Of a stretch of 45,380 nucleotides of DNA, positions 10,671 to 20,334 are shown piece by piece (positions within the stretch are counted from its first letter, which is position 1; every line of letters begins with the position of its first letter). The position numbers and the translations under genes are program-made. Source of the DNA: Ceratorhiza oryzae-sativae (lineage: Eukaryota; Basidiomycota; Agaricomycetes; Cantharellales; Ceratobasidiaceae); the NCBI GenBank assembly GCA_030998015.1, contig JARWMV010000117.1, positions 1 to 45,380 of the forward strand. Reading direction: 5' to 3'. Under the pieces are notes generated by a model, which saw nothing but the letters and a program-made list of their open reading frames with translations, was not told the DNA's origin and made no database searches.

Positions 10671-10685
10671 AGGTCAAGTTCTTGA
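10671..10685 (+). promoter_or_regulatory. Self-priming primer-binding site
   Basis: AGGTCAAGTTCTTGA, two bases after the 5' LTR, is the exact reverse complement of 10586-10600 at the predicted 5' end of the element's own transcript. Tf1 of fission yeast and related sushi elements prime reverse transcription from the folded-back 5' end of their own mRNA rather than from a tRNA. The position and the 15-bp perfect match fit that mechanism. The site is conserved in the leader of copy 0. Confidence 0.82.
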
Positions 10686-10690
10686 CAATC

Positions 10691-11035
10691 GTAAGTCTCA
10701 GTGTTGTCTGGGATACGTTTGGAACGCCGTCGGCGTCGTCTCAAGATAACTCCTCGTTGCCTTCCCCAATCCCACTCCACCTGTCCACAGTCACAAGATA
10801 TCGTTGCCCTATACGCGCCTCTGTGAAACCTTGCATAGCCAGGTCCCTCACACGTTGTAACAAGCTTCGGTTCTCTAATCTCTTTCGTCAACAAGAGGTG
10901 GGGTCGCTCATTGCCCTTAAGTAGCTGAGCAACGGAGGTCACCTTCCTATTCCCATAGACTCGGGAAAGGGTCTATTTTTCCTTTTATCTTGCTCTTGCT
11001 CGAGTACGTCTCTGACGGAACGCACAGCCCTCAAG
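10691..11035 (+). other. Spliceosomal intron in gypsy leader
   Basis: Starts GTAAGT, ends CAAG, and has the branch-type motif CTGAC at 11012-11016, about 20 nt before the 3' end. The homologous leader of copy 0 (4953-5229, minus) runs from GACAATC straight into TGGCACAA, exactly as if this segment had been spliced out. The 5' splice site lies five bases after the primer-binding site. I see no recognised gene inside. Confidence 0.85.
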
Positions 11036-11951
11036 TGGCACAACCTTTTACAGAAGATCAGTGCTGCTGTCTGTGTGGGTGGTTCGGACACCTATCGATC
11101 CACTGCTTCACCCTCAACTTGGTCGAAAGTATCCTTGAAGAAGCAGGGCACATTGATTTTAACCGAGTAGTAATTGTCAAAGTCCGCCCCCAGAAAGTTG
11201 GACGTGCCCAACAAGCCTTCGTCACCGAGCCAGGTGCCCCTGAGTGCAAGATCTGCCGTTGGCCAAACGAAGCCACCTTCCCTGCGCGCTGCCCTTATTG
11301 TCCTAAGAAGGACAAATTCCTCTATTACTACACCATCCCTCGCAACCAGCTCTAAGCTGGAGAACCTTGGTCAACAGCTTCTTCGTCACCTGTTAAACAC
11401 TATCGAAAACTTCCAAGACAGGTACCGTTACTACCAGAATAAGTACAAAGAAACCTGTGAAAAACTTCATGAAGCCGAGGCCCGTTGCGCATATTTAACT
11501 GAGTGTTTGCACGAACACCAGGAGGACTACCTATCCCTCCTCCAAGACCATCTCAGACTAGAGGCTATAGTCCAAGAAACAGTTGAACCTCACAAGTACG
11601 CCTTCCCCGTCTTCTCAACGCCGTCAGACCTTCCTCACCCCACCTTTCTAAGTGGCACGGGCTCGCCAATTCAGGAAGAAGCACCCCTTCCAGCAGCCCA
11701 AATCGATCCTTCCCAAGGAAGCATTCCTTCGGGACCAAATTAAACTAAAGAGGGTGGAGTGTCCATATTGTTGCCAGGACACCAAAAGCTGGGACTTGGA
11801 CGATACTCGGCTGAGGTTTGCAGGAATCGAGAACTTTGAAATTTATAGACTTGTGAGGGGGACGGAAGACCTTTATTATAAAACAATTCTCAATTCCCTG
11901 TACTTCCTTACCGTCTCTGTCACCTTTAAAATCTACTTGAGTCCCTTCTGA
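11036..11951 (+). CDS. Frame-shifting leader ORF set with zinc motifs and coiled coil
   Basis: Three consecutive open stretches in successive frames precede gag. The first (to 11355) encodes a zinc knuckle C-x2-C-x4-H-x4-C (CCLCGWFGHLSIHC, about 11063-11104) and a CKIC...CPYC pair. The second (about 11330-11743) is rich in Glu, Leu, Tyr and Arg and looks like a coiled coil. The third (11652-11951) has CPYC and a hydrophobic end. None starts with a convincing ATG. The first is open and conserved in copy 0, so it is not random, but function and translation are unknown. It may be an extra retroelement gene or captured host sequence with frame damage. Confidence 0.45.
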
Positions 11952-11952
11952 A

Positions 11953-13344
11953 ATGGCATCACCAACTCCTGCCCCTGCTTGGGCGAATATGTCTGATGAA
12001 GATAAGGTCATCTATATGCTTCGATCAATGGACGAACTGCGAGAGCAAACCAATAATCTCCAAAATGATATTGGGGACGTCGAACATAATAATAAAACCT
12101 ACACAGATTCACTCGAGGCCAAGCTTACCACGAATCAGATGAAAATAGATGCGGACATGGCCGGACTAGCCACCAATGTCAACAACCTAGTGGGAATGTT
12201 AGCCATTCTCCAAACTACTATCACGCGCATTGAAGCGCAAATCAACACCACCATGGGTGGCTCAGGCGCTGCTCAAGTACTAGCTCCCACTGGTACAGTC
12301 CAACCACAACCAGCAGCACCTGCTCCCTCTGGAGGGTCGACTGCAAAGGTTAAGATGGCTGCCCCTCAAAAATTTGATGGCACAAAACGGGAAGACGCCA
12401 TCTCATTCAGAATCGCCTGTGCCCGATATATCAATACAAACATGAGTGGACACTCGGCCGACCAAGTGGTTGCCTTCATCACCTCTTATCTCGAAGGGTC
12501 AGCAGCTGAATGGGTTAACTCATATGAAGAATTCGAAATTCTCAACCCTGGAACTGCGGTCCCCTGGCTCCACGATGCCAATTTATTCTGGCAAGAATTT
12601 ACTACCCGATATGGAGATCTGAACCGCACAGAAAATAACTGCGACAAGTGGCGGAAATTGAAACAATCCAAGACGGTTCAGGACTACCTCACCCTATTCA
12701 ACTTATATTCCACAGGCCTCAACTACAACGATACCGCCATGCGTGATCAGTTCTATGATGGTCTGTCGTCAGACGTAACGGATAGCATGGTGGCCCAAAA
12801 CTATGATCCCCGCACAAAGACATTCGCCCAGCTCACACAGCGGGCCCTGGAAATTGACTGCCACCTCATTTCCTTTGGTAGCAAGAGGACATCTCATGGG
12901 GGTAATAAGTCCAGCAGCAACAATGCTTCGACTAGCAGGCCCACAAATAACCCCCAAAGCGCTCCCCAAAAGGAGAAATTCAAGAATGGGGAACGCATAT
13001 ACAAGATTAAAGATGGCAGGGCTGTAAAAGGTCAAATCGTAGCCATTGGTCCCAATGCGAAGGGCTTCACGGTTCCAACCATCCGTTACGATGGCAGTAA
13101 TGCCAACATACAAGAATCCTTCAAGGACATAAAGAAGGATAACCATCCGCTGGCAGCCCCAAAAGCAAAGGATCCAGACGCAATGGATCTGGATAGCGCA
13201 GGAAAAGGAAAGGGAACGAACACCTGCTATAACTGTGGAGGACGGGGTCATATTGCAGCCAAATGCCCCTCAGCTAAGATGTCAGGATACGAGGCAGTGG
13301 TTGAGGATGTGGAAACAACCGACGATGAGTTGGTAAAAGAATGA
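11953..13344 (+). CDS. Gag polyprotein of complete gypsy element
   Basis: 463 residues, intact. The N-terminus (residues 1-140) has a predicted coiled-coil stretch followed by a Pro/Ala-rich linker. Residues about 145-310 form the retrotransposon capsid-like region (FITSYLEGSAAEWVNSY, KTVQDYLTLFNLY). A Ser/Asn-rich linker follows. One CCHC zinc knuckle, CYNCGGRGHIAAKC, lies at 13225-13266 near the C-terminus and should bind element RNA. The start was chosen as the first ATG after the leader frames. The stop TGA overlaps the pol ATG (ATGA at 13341-13344). Gag forms the cytoplasmic virus-like particle in this family. Confidence 0.95.
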   Translation: MASPTPAPAWANMSDEDKVIYMLRSMDELREQTNNLQNDIGDVEHNNKTYTDSLEAKLTTNQMKIDADMAGLATNVNNLVGMLAILQTTITRIEAQINTTMGGSGAAQVLAPTGTVQPQPAAPAPSGGSTAKVKMAAPQKFDGTKREDAISFRIACARYINTNMSGHSADQVVAFITSYLEGSAAEWVNSYEEFEILNPGTAVPWLHDANLFWQEFTTRYGDLNRTENNCDKWRKLKQSKTVQDYLTLFNLYSTGLNYNDTAMRDQFYDGLSSDVTDSMVAQNYDPRTKTFAQLTQRALEIDCHLISFGSKRTSHGGNKSSSNNASTSRPTNNPQSAPQKEKFKNGERIYKIKDGRAVKGQIVAIGPNAKGFTVPTIRYDGSNANIQESFKDIKKDNHPLAAPKAKDPDAMDLDSAGKGKGTNTCYNCGGRGHIAAKCPSAKMSGYEAVVEDVETTDDELVKE

Positions 13345-16300
13345 GCTCAAACCGTGCCAGGGGGGCGGTCTTGGGCGCTATGTTACAAAATGCGCATAAT
13401 GAAAATAAAAATATGGAAATGGAATGTATGTCGTTAGGAAACCAATCACAACTACAATTTTTCTTTCATGCATTCCCTCTGCGCATAACCCCCAAACACA
13501 AGTCTGCATATAACATGAAAAAATTCAACGGATGGGCCATGATCGACTCAGGGGCCACGTCAGTATTTATACACGAAGATTTGGTTAAACAATACTGTAT
13601 TCCTACTGTTGCCCTAAAAACACCCAAGAAACTAAGGGTAATCGATGGAAGGGAGATAGACTCTGGGTCTGTGACCCACTACTGCACCTTTGAGCTGTGC
13701 ATTCAAGAGCATTGAGAAATCCTCAGCGCCTATGTTGTGAACGTTGGAAAAAACGATTTAGTCCTGGGCATGTCATGGCTCAAATTCCATAACCCCAACA
13801 TTGATTGGGATGGAAAAGACATGAAGTTCGACTCACCAATATGCCTGAAGCATTGCATCACAAAACCCTTGCACGTGCATGCAAATGAACCTAAGGAGCT
13901 TCAGCTGGACTCCCTAGACTCCCTCCCAACAAAATATAAAGAGTTCCAAAAAATATTTGCTGAAGAAGATGACGTCCAACCACTACCACCCCATAGAAAG
14001 TGGGATATGGAAATAGATCTAAAACCAGATGCCAAGCCAAGGCACAGTCCCATATATAGCGTGGGTGTCAAGGAAGATGCAGAATTGCGCAAAACCTTGG
14101 ATCGCCAATTGAAAGCAGGGCATATCAGACCCTCAAGGTCACCCATGGCATCTCCAGTCATATTTGTCAAAAAGAAAAATGGGAAGCTGCGTATGTGCAT
14201 TGACTATTGGCGGCTAAATGAAATGACTGTCTCCAATGTGTACCCGCTCCCACGCATCAATGATATTGTGGAAACCTTGCGTGGGGCAAAGATATTCACC
14301 AAGTTTGACCTAAAGTGGGGTTTCAACCTCATACGAATTTGGGAAGGAGACAAATGGAAGGCCGCTTTCAAGACCAAATACAGGCTGTATGAGCCCCTAG
14401 TCATGCAATTTGGTCAAAAGAATGCACCAGGAACCTTCATGGCCATGATTCGAGAAGAGTTCCAGGACATCGAAGGCATTTACGTTGTAATTTACATGGA
14501 TGACATATTGGTATTTTCAAAGAACCAGGAAGAACACGATGAACATGTCAGGGAAGTCCTGCGCCAGCTTCAAAAGGCTGGTTTATACTGCGCCCTGGAG
14601 AAATGCGTTTTCGACATCACCGAAGTGGACTACCTGGGAATAGTAGTAACTCCCCAAGGAATTAAGGTAGACCTGGCCAAGGTCGAAAAGGCTGTTGAAT
14701 GGCCAACCCCTACAAACCCAACCGAAGTCCTGGAAGGGTTGGGGTTTGCAAACTGGTTAAGGCACTTTATAAAGGACTTCTCAAAAATCACAAAATGTCT
14801 CTACGAACTTGTCAAGAAGGACACAAAGTGGGAATGGACAGAAGAAAGAGATCAGGCGTGGAATTTGCTAAAGCAGAAATTGAAAGAAGCACCTCTCCTA
14901 ATTCAGCCAGAACCCAGCAAACCATTTATCTTAGAAACAGACGCCTCAGGCTATGCCACAGTTGCTGTTTTATTGCAATATGGAGAAGACGGGATGCTTC
15001 ACCCAATCTCCTACTATTCCAAAGCAATGGTCCCAGCAGAAAGAAACTATGATATCTACAACAAAGAAATGCTGGCAATCATAAAAGCCCTCAAACACTG
15101 GCGTCACCTACTAGAAGGGGCTGAACACCCGGTAAACATTGTTTGTGACCACAAAAACCTGGAATACTGGAAGACAAACTGGCCGCTAAATGGCCGAGTC
15201 ACACGATGGCATGAGTTCCTGTCCAGGTTTGAATTCAAGATTCTATACATCGAGGGGGCAAAGAATGGCCGGGCAGACATACTCTCTAGGCTGTCAAGGC
15301 ACATCCCTAAAGAGGGGGGTGAGAGCCAAGCTCTGCTGGCACAAAACCAATTTTTGGAATTAAAATCTCTGCAGCTACAAGCAATCACACCAGACCATGA
15401 CCTGGAACAACTCATTAGGGATGCTATCCCAGGGGATGGGCACCTGTCAAAGGTGCTAAAAGCCCTGGATGACAATGAAAAAGTCAAAAACTGGGAATGG
15501 GATGAAGGACTTTTATGATACAAGGGCAGAATCTATGTCCCAAACAACAAAGAACTTCGCAAGCTGGTCATTGAAAGCCGTCACAACAACCCAGCCGCAG
15601 GACACCCAGGACAATTCAGAACATACAAATTGCTAAACCGCAAATATACATGGTTGTCAATGAAAAAATCAGTCAACAAATATGTCACACATTGTGAATC
15701 ATGTATTAGGAATAAGCACAGCAACCAGGTTCCCCCAGGGCTCCTAAACCCAATACCAGCACCAGAAAAACCTTGGGAGGAAATTACTTATGATCTGATC
15801 ACCGGGCTACCCCTGTCAGAAGGGTTTGACGCCATATTTACAGTTGTCAACCGCCTGACAAAAATGGTCCACTTTATTCCATGTCAATCGGAAGCCAGTG
15901 CTATGGATTGCGCCAACTTGTTCCTAACATACGTATGGAAACTTCACGGACTACCACAGAAAACAATCTCAGATCGCGGCCCCAACTTTGCATCCAAGTT
16001 CCTAAGGCACCTATATAAACGGCTAGACATAAAACCCTCCTACTCTACAGCATATCACCCACAGACGGACGGCCAATCAGAAAGGGCTAACCAAGTAGTA
16101 GAAGGGTACCTGAGACACTACGTATCAGATCGGCAGGATGACTGGGTCTCACTCTTACCCTTGGCCGAATTTGCCTACAACAATGGTGTCAATGCCTCAA
16201 CCGGCAAATCACCATTTTTTGCAAACTATGGTTTCCACCCAAGGCTGGCAGTTGGGGACAAGGAGGGACAAGAATTCCCCCTAGCCAACAATCATGCAGA

Positions 16301-16871
16301 ATGGCTCCAAAAGGGCCATGACAAACTTAGGGCAGCCCTGGAAATAGCAAACCAGAGGATCAAGGAATACTACGACCAGAAGCATTGGGCTCCTGAAGCT
16401 ATTAAGGTTGGAGACAAAGTCTGGCTTGATACCAAAAACATACGGACACAGCAGGCCTCCAGGAAACTGGCCCACAAAAGAGTTGGACCATTCAGGGTGG
16501 TAGCACAACATGGCACACATGCCTACAAATTGGACTTACCGATAACCATGAAAATACACCCAGTATTTCATGTCTCACTCCTGACCAAATATAAAGACGA
16601 CCCCTATGGCCGTCAGGTTCCCCCACCACCACCTGTGGTAACTCCTGAAGGGGAAGAAGAGTTCAAAGTGGAACAGATCATAAAGTCACGATACAACAAA
16701 AGATCCAACATCTTCGAATACTATGTCAAGTGGCTCGGCTATGACGAGCAACAATGGCTAACCTACGACGACCTGGTGAACGCACCAGAACTCATCGCCG
16801 ACTATGTCAAGTCACACCCAAAGGCACCCCAGGACCCCCGTGCCTTGAAGAGGGGAAGTGTCACGAACTGA
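13341..16871 (+). pseudogene. Pol polyprotein of complete gypsy element (two in-frame stops)
   Basis: One frame of about 1,176 codons. Order: protease (DSGA, Asp codon 13545), reverse transcriptase (YMDD at 14493-14504), RNase H (about 14900-15300), integrase H2C2 finger (about 15590-15710), integrase core (Asp in TYDL near 15790, Asp in SDRG at 15972, Glu in QSER at 16080) and a C-terminal chromodomain (about 16660-16815, ending WLTYDDLVNAPELIADYV). TGA codons at 13713-13715 and 15516-15518 sit at probable former CGA codons. No indels. The last codons and the stop lie inside the 3' LTR. Pol is in the -1 frame relative to gag. Confidence 0.95.
16847..16858 (+). other. Polypurine tract
   Basis: GAAGAGGGGAAG, twelve purines abutting the TG that begins the 3' LTR at 16859. 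This is the standard position for the plus-strand DNA primer of LTR retrotransposons. Confidence 0.85.
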
Positions 16872-17235
16872 CATGCATACATCCACTCTACAATATTTTC
16901 TCGATTTACTACATTTTATGAGATCGTCTTCAAAACATACTTGCCTTTTATGGTATATCTGTATCACGTGACTCAGGGAATGTTCCGGACTGGTAACTGA
17001 GATGTATTTCAACTCTGATGTGAAATTCCGCAGTTCCGCAGTTGCTTCTACTGCTTCTATCTCTTATCTGTTGTGACTCACTGTACAGACTTGTTTGTTG
17101 TGATGTGGCTCATACTGTGTATATAAACCAGGTCAAGTTCGCAGAGGACTCCTCAAGAACTTGACCTCTCGTTGAATACAAGTTCTTTTACTTTTCTTAC
17201 TATTTTCCTCGTCGCCTGACTTGTCGTCGTCGACA
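16859..17235 (+). repeat. 3' LTR of complete gypsy element
   Basis: 377 bp, collinear with the 5' LTR without gaps, with 11 mismatches, all CpG/TpG or CpG/CpA. It ends GTCGTCGACA and is followed by the target duplication ACTGT. Confidence 0.96.
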
Positions 17236-17240
17236 ACTGT

Positions 17241-17572
17241 GTGACACCAGAGGCAGAAGAGGTTGAGCGATTGACTGTTTTTGACACCTACATATCAGTA
17301 TGCATGATAATTTGGGGCTATAGAACTCACATCATAGGCTTGAGGAGTGTTTGAACCATGAGAATACAGTGGCTGGGTGTTTGTGTACCAAGAGACACAG
17401 TAGCATTACCAGCTATATAATTTTTGAAGTTGGATGGGGGAATGTGAGGATGAGCAGGGCACCAATACCCAGAGCCACAGTAGCACCCAGCCACCATGAT
17501 GTAGATAAATGTGTGTGAGTTATAGAAGCAAGGACTCCGAACAAGTGCAAATATTAGCAAAGATGAGGTTGG
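17241..17572. other. Unassigned target DNA
   Basis: No recognised gene or repeat. A minus-strand open stretch (17327-17560) contains a cysteine-rich segment (GCYCGSGYWCPAHPH), but no family was recognised and it has no convincing start or exon signals. It was continuous with 9691-10291 before the gypsy insertion. Confidence 0.4.
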
Positions 17573-18668
17573 TGTTGAGACCCCCTGTCTATTATCCTTA
17601 GGTCTTCCTTAAGTAGTGGCTATGTTGGTTGTGGTGTCTATTTCTATCTATTGTGTGTCTTATTCTACAGTGTATGGTTGAGGTCCCTGTGGTGGATGAG
17701 ATAAAGCAATCTGAGGTCCTCCAGTGTCAGCAGAGACAAGTCAAGTGATGGTGTGGATGCCTTAGATCACAGAGGCAGAGCCTGAGGGTGACTTGGTGAC
17801 AATGACAAGGAAGATAACAGTGACAACAACATGTCACAAGGCAGTGAGCAAGAAAGAGAACAAGGCTTGTATTGACAAGGAGGTCAAGTTTGTGAGGAGG
17901 CCTTGTCAAACTTGACCTGGTTTATATATGTTCTTCAAGCCACATCAAAACAAACACAACTATACTATGAGTCACATCAGTAAGCAATAGAAGCTGCTGC
18001 AGAATTTCACATCAAAGTTGAAATACATCTTGGTAAGCAGTCTGGAACATTCCATGAGTCACATGATACAGTTGTCCCCTAAAAGGAATGTGTGTTCTGA
18101 AAATGTTCTTAAAAAATGTAATAATTCAAGAAAATATTATGTGATGAATATATGCATGTCAGGTCATGACATCCAGCTTGCTTTCCTTTTATTATATACT
18201 CCACAGGGTGTGAGTCAGACTGTTCCACAGTTTGCAGTGTTTATAGGTCATGTGAGTTGTTTAGCCATGAATCAACAGCATTGAGGCTTCATGTGATTGT
18301 TTATAACCCTTATGTAAGTGACTCTTAGGGTTGTTGCAGCTCTGAATCTTATAGAGTCACATGAGGTCCAAGGGTCACATGATTTAAGCACTGAGGTCAC
18401 ATGATAACTCACACCTTGCTCCTCATTACAAAGGAGAGATTTTAGAGGAGCAACTTGGTAAGCACCAAAATAAGCACCAAGTTCATGTGATAACTTGCTC
18501 CTTGCTCCTCATTACAAGGGAGAGATTTTAGAGGAGCAAATTGGTAAGCATCAAGTTAAGCACCAAGGTCATGTGATCTTGTTTACCACCTGTTTGCCTT
18601 GGGAGGTAGTGCTACTCATAGTAGATAGACTCCCTTGTTCTGTCATGACTGCTGAGTGGGTCATGACA
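17573..18668 (-). repeat. LTR-A, inverted, interrupted by a solo gypsy LTR
   Basis: Plus-strand ends TGTTGAGACCCCC and GAGTGGGTCATGACA. It is the reverse complement of the family A copy at 19164-19872 over most of its length, with a 447-bp insertion at 17725-18171. The former CACGTG motifs read CACATG or CATGTG. Five-base flanks (GTTGG and CCTAT) do not match, so the ends may have been rearranged. Confidence 0.8.
17725..18171 (-). mobile_element. Solo gypsy LTR nested in LTR-A
   Basis: Divergent relative of the LTRs of copies 0-2, in minus orientation, starting TGTCAGCAGAG and ending GGTCATGACA. It keeps the AGGTCAAGTTTG and CAAACTTGACCTGG arms and a TATATAAACC promoter on the minus strand. 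It is flanked by the perfect duplication TCCAG (17720-17724 and 18172-18176). Excision restores LTR-A continuity (GAGGTCCTCCAGCTTGCTT). Confidence 0.88.
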
Positions 18669-18689
18669 CCTATGGCCAATAATGGGTAG

Positions 18690-18827
18690 TGCCATGGCCT
18701 AGACCATGAGCATGAATTTACCCTGATTTTATATGATTTATTTTATCTCCATTTCTCTCAGTTTTGGACAAGTCCTGTTCATTCAGATATATGCATAGAA
18801 TTATTGATTGAGTCATGTGACCTTGTC
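18690..18827 (+). repeat. LTR-C fragment (plus)
   Basis: Begins TGCCATGGCCTAGACCATGAGCATG, matching the reverse complement of the LTR-C end at 22381. Similarity continues through GGACAAGTCC and TCATGTGACCTTG, then stops where another element starts. Confidence 0.75.
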
Positions 18828-19163
18828 ACAACCCACTGCTTGCCTGGGTGTGTGTGTGTAGTAGGGGTGATGGGGACAGGCTGGTTTCACCAGCCTGCCC
18901 CCTAGTATAGTGGGGGGGATGTCAAGATGAAGCAATCTGGGGGACCCAGAGCAGCTTCATGGATGTATTTATACTCCTCTATGTACATGATCACATAAGC
19001 ATACATGATTTGGTATCAGTCAGCATGAATGGCAGATGAGTAAGCAAAGTGGAGGGAGTGAGTCAGCATGAATGGTGGATCAGTAAGCAGGTGATTGGCA
19101 GTTACTAATCCCTCTAGCCACATGACTAATGCACCATCAGTGGCTGACTGATCACATCAATCG
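18826..19163 (+). repeat. Possible LTR fragment of a further family
   Basis: Starts TGTCACAACCC directly at the break in LTR-C. It contains a GGCTGGTTTCACCAGCC palindrome, a TATTTATACTCC promoter-like motif and three AGTCAGCATGAATGG-type short repeats. It is cut at 19163 by the LTR-A at 19164. No right end was found, so assignment as an LTR is tentative. Confidence 0.4.
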
Positions 19164-19872
19164 TGTCATGACCTACCCAGCAGTCATAACAAAACTAGGG
19201 AGTCAATCTACTATGAGTAGCATTACCTCCCAAGGCAAACAGGTGGTAAACAAGATCACATGACCTTGGCACTTAACCTGGTGCTTACCAAGTCACTCCT
19301 CTTAAATCTCTCCATTGTAATGAGGAGCAAGGAGTGAGTTATCACATGACTTTGGTGCTTATCTCAGCACTTACCAAGTTGCTCCTCTTAAATCTCTCCT
19401 TTGTAATGAGGAGCAAGGAGTGAGTTATCACATGACCTCAGTGCTTATCTTGGTGGTTGCCAAGTTGCTCCCCTTAAATCTCTCCTTTGTAATGAGGAGT
19501 GAGGAGCAAGTTATCATGTGACCCTGGGAGCTCATGCAGCTCTATAAGATTTGGAGCTGCAACAACCCTAAGAGCAACTTACATAAGGGTTATAGACTAT
19601 CACATGGGGTATCAACACTGTTTATTCATGGTCAAGCCACTCACATGACCTGTAAACACTGTGGACTGTGGAAAAGTCTGACTCACACCTTGTGGAGTAT
19701 ATAAAGAATGGGAAGCAAGTTGGAGGACCTCAGCTTGCTTTATCTTGTCCACCACAGGGACCTTGATCATACACTGTAGAATAGAGACACACAATAGATA
19801 GAAATAGACAGCACAACAGATGTAGCCACTACTTAAGGAAGACCAAAGGATAGTAAACAGGGGGTCTTGACA
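19164..19872 (+). repeat. LTR-A, plus orientation
   Basis: 709 bp, ends TGTCATGACC and GGTCTTGACA. It carries three units of about 85 bp with CACATGAC, GGTGCTTA and TCTCTCCATTGTAATGAGGAGC-like cores (about 19253-19530), then a GGAGTATATAAAG promoter motif near 19695. It interrupts the gag remnant at 19873-20189. The 5-bp flanks do not match, so it is not a clean solo insertion. Confidence 0.82.
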
Positions 19873-20189
19873 GCTGGAGCTGGGGCTGGTGCAGGCACTG
19901 GAGTTTGTGCCATGACCTGGTTCATGTTGGTTTCAAGGGCTTGAATACTGGCCTCCATACTCTGCATATTGTTGTTGGCTGTTTGTAAATTGGCCCCAGT
20001 GACTCCCATGTATACTGTAAAATTGTGATTGATGGCAACCAGGTCATCTTTGATTTCTTGGAAGAACCTGGCCTGGTCAGCCTGGTTGGCAGGGAGTGTG
20101 ATTTGGTTGGGGTCAACTGAAATGTAATTGGGTGCAGGAGGGGTAGCAGCAGGAGTGGCAGAAGGGGTAGCAGCAGGGGTAGCAGACAT
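19873..20189 (-). pseudogene. N-terminal gag remnant of a family C retrotransposon
   Basis: About 105 residues, starting MSATPAATPSATPAATPPAP, with a predicted helical or coiled-coil part (FFQEIKDDLVAINHNF, ANLQTANNNMQSMEASIQAL) and an Ala/Pro-rich end. This is the same architecture as the N-terminus of the gag at 11953, without direct similarity. It is cut at 19873 by LTR-A. The leader and LTR upstream on the minus strand (to 22381) belong to the same element, allowing for the LTR-B insertion in between. Gag assignment rests on composition and position only. Confidence 0.55.
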
Positions 20190-20334
20190 AGCTATAATAG
20201 GAAGGTGGATAGAAAAGATGGGGTGCTCTTGATGCCAGGATTCTCACTCTCAAACACTGTGGTTACTCTGCCACCTAGCATTGGACAATGACTACTGCTA
20301 ATCAACAAGCTGTTGACAGGCATGATTTAGAGTG

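Larger units (their letters stand above)
10292..17235 (+). mobile_element. Complete Ty3/gypsy chromovirus (Tf1/sushi type), copy 2
   Basis: A 6944-bp element bounded by two 377-bp LTRs and the perfect target duplication ACTGT (10287-10291 and 17236-17240). Order: LTR, self-complementary primer site, leader with a 345-bp intron, gag, pol (protease, reverse transcriptase, RNase H, integrase, chromodomain), polypurine tract, LTR. The chromodomain places it among chromoviruses, whose chromodomains direct integration to marked heterochromatin. The LTRs differ at 11 of 377 positions, all transitions at CpG sites. Gag is open; pol has two in-frame TGA codons, so the copy is probably not autonomous. 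Confidence 0.96.

Noticed and set aside
10682..10924. 80-codon open stretch within the leader intron
   Set aside because: No ATG or domain, absent from copy 0, and fully explained by chance in a 345-bp intron.
12769..13251. Minus-strand open stretch of 160 codons opposite gag
   Set aside because: Antisense shadow of the well-supported gag; the equivalent stretch in copy 1 is shorter and not conserved as protein.
18843..18910. GT-rich run and GGCTGG/CCAGCC palindrome as a possible terminator or RNA gene
   Set aside because: Short, not repeated elsewhere in the window, and inside a fragmented repeat; no support beyond the stem.
17573..19872. The inverted family A LTRs considered as the two ends of one element or foldback transposon
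   Set aside because: The LTRs are in opposite orientation, the DNA between them is fragments of other LTRs, and neither outer nor inner 5-bp flanks match.
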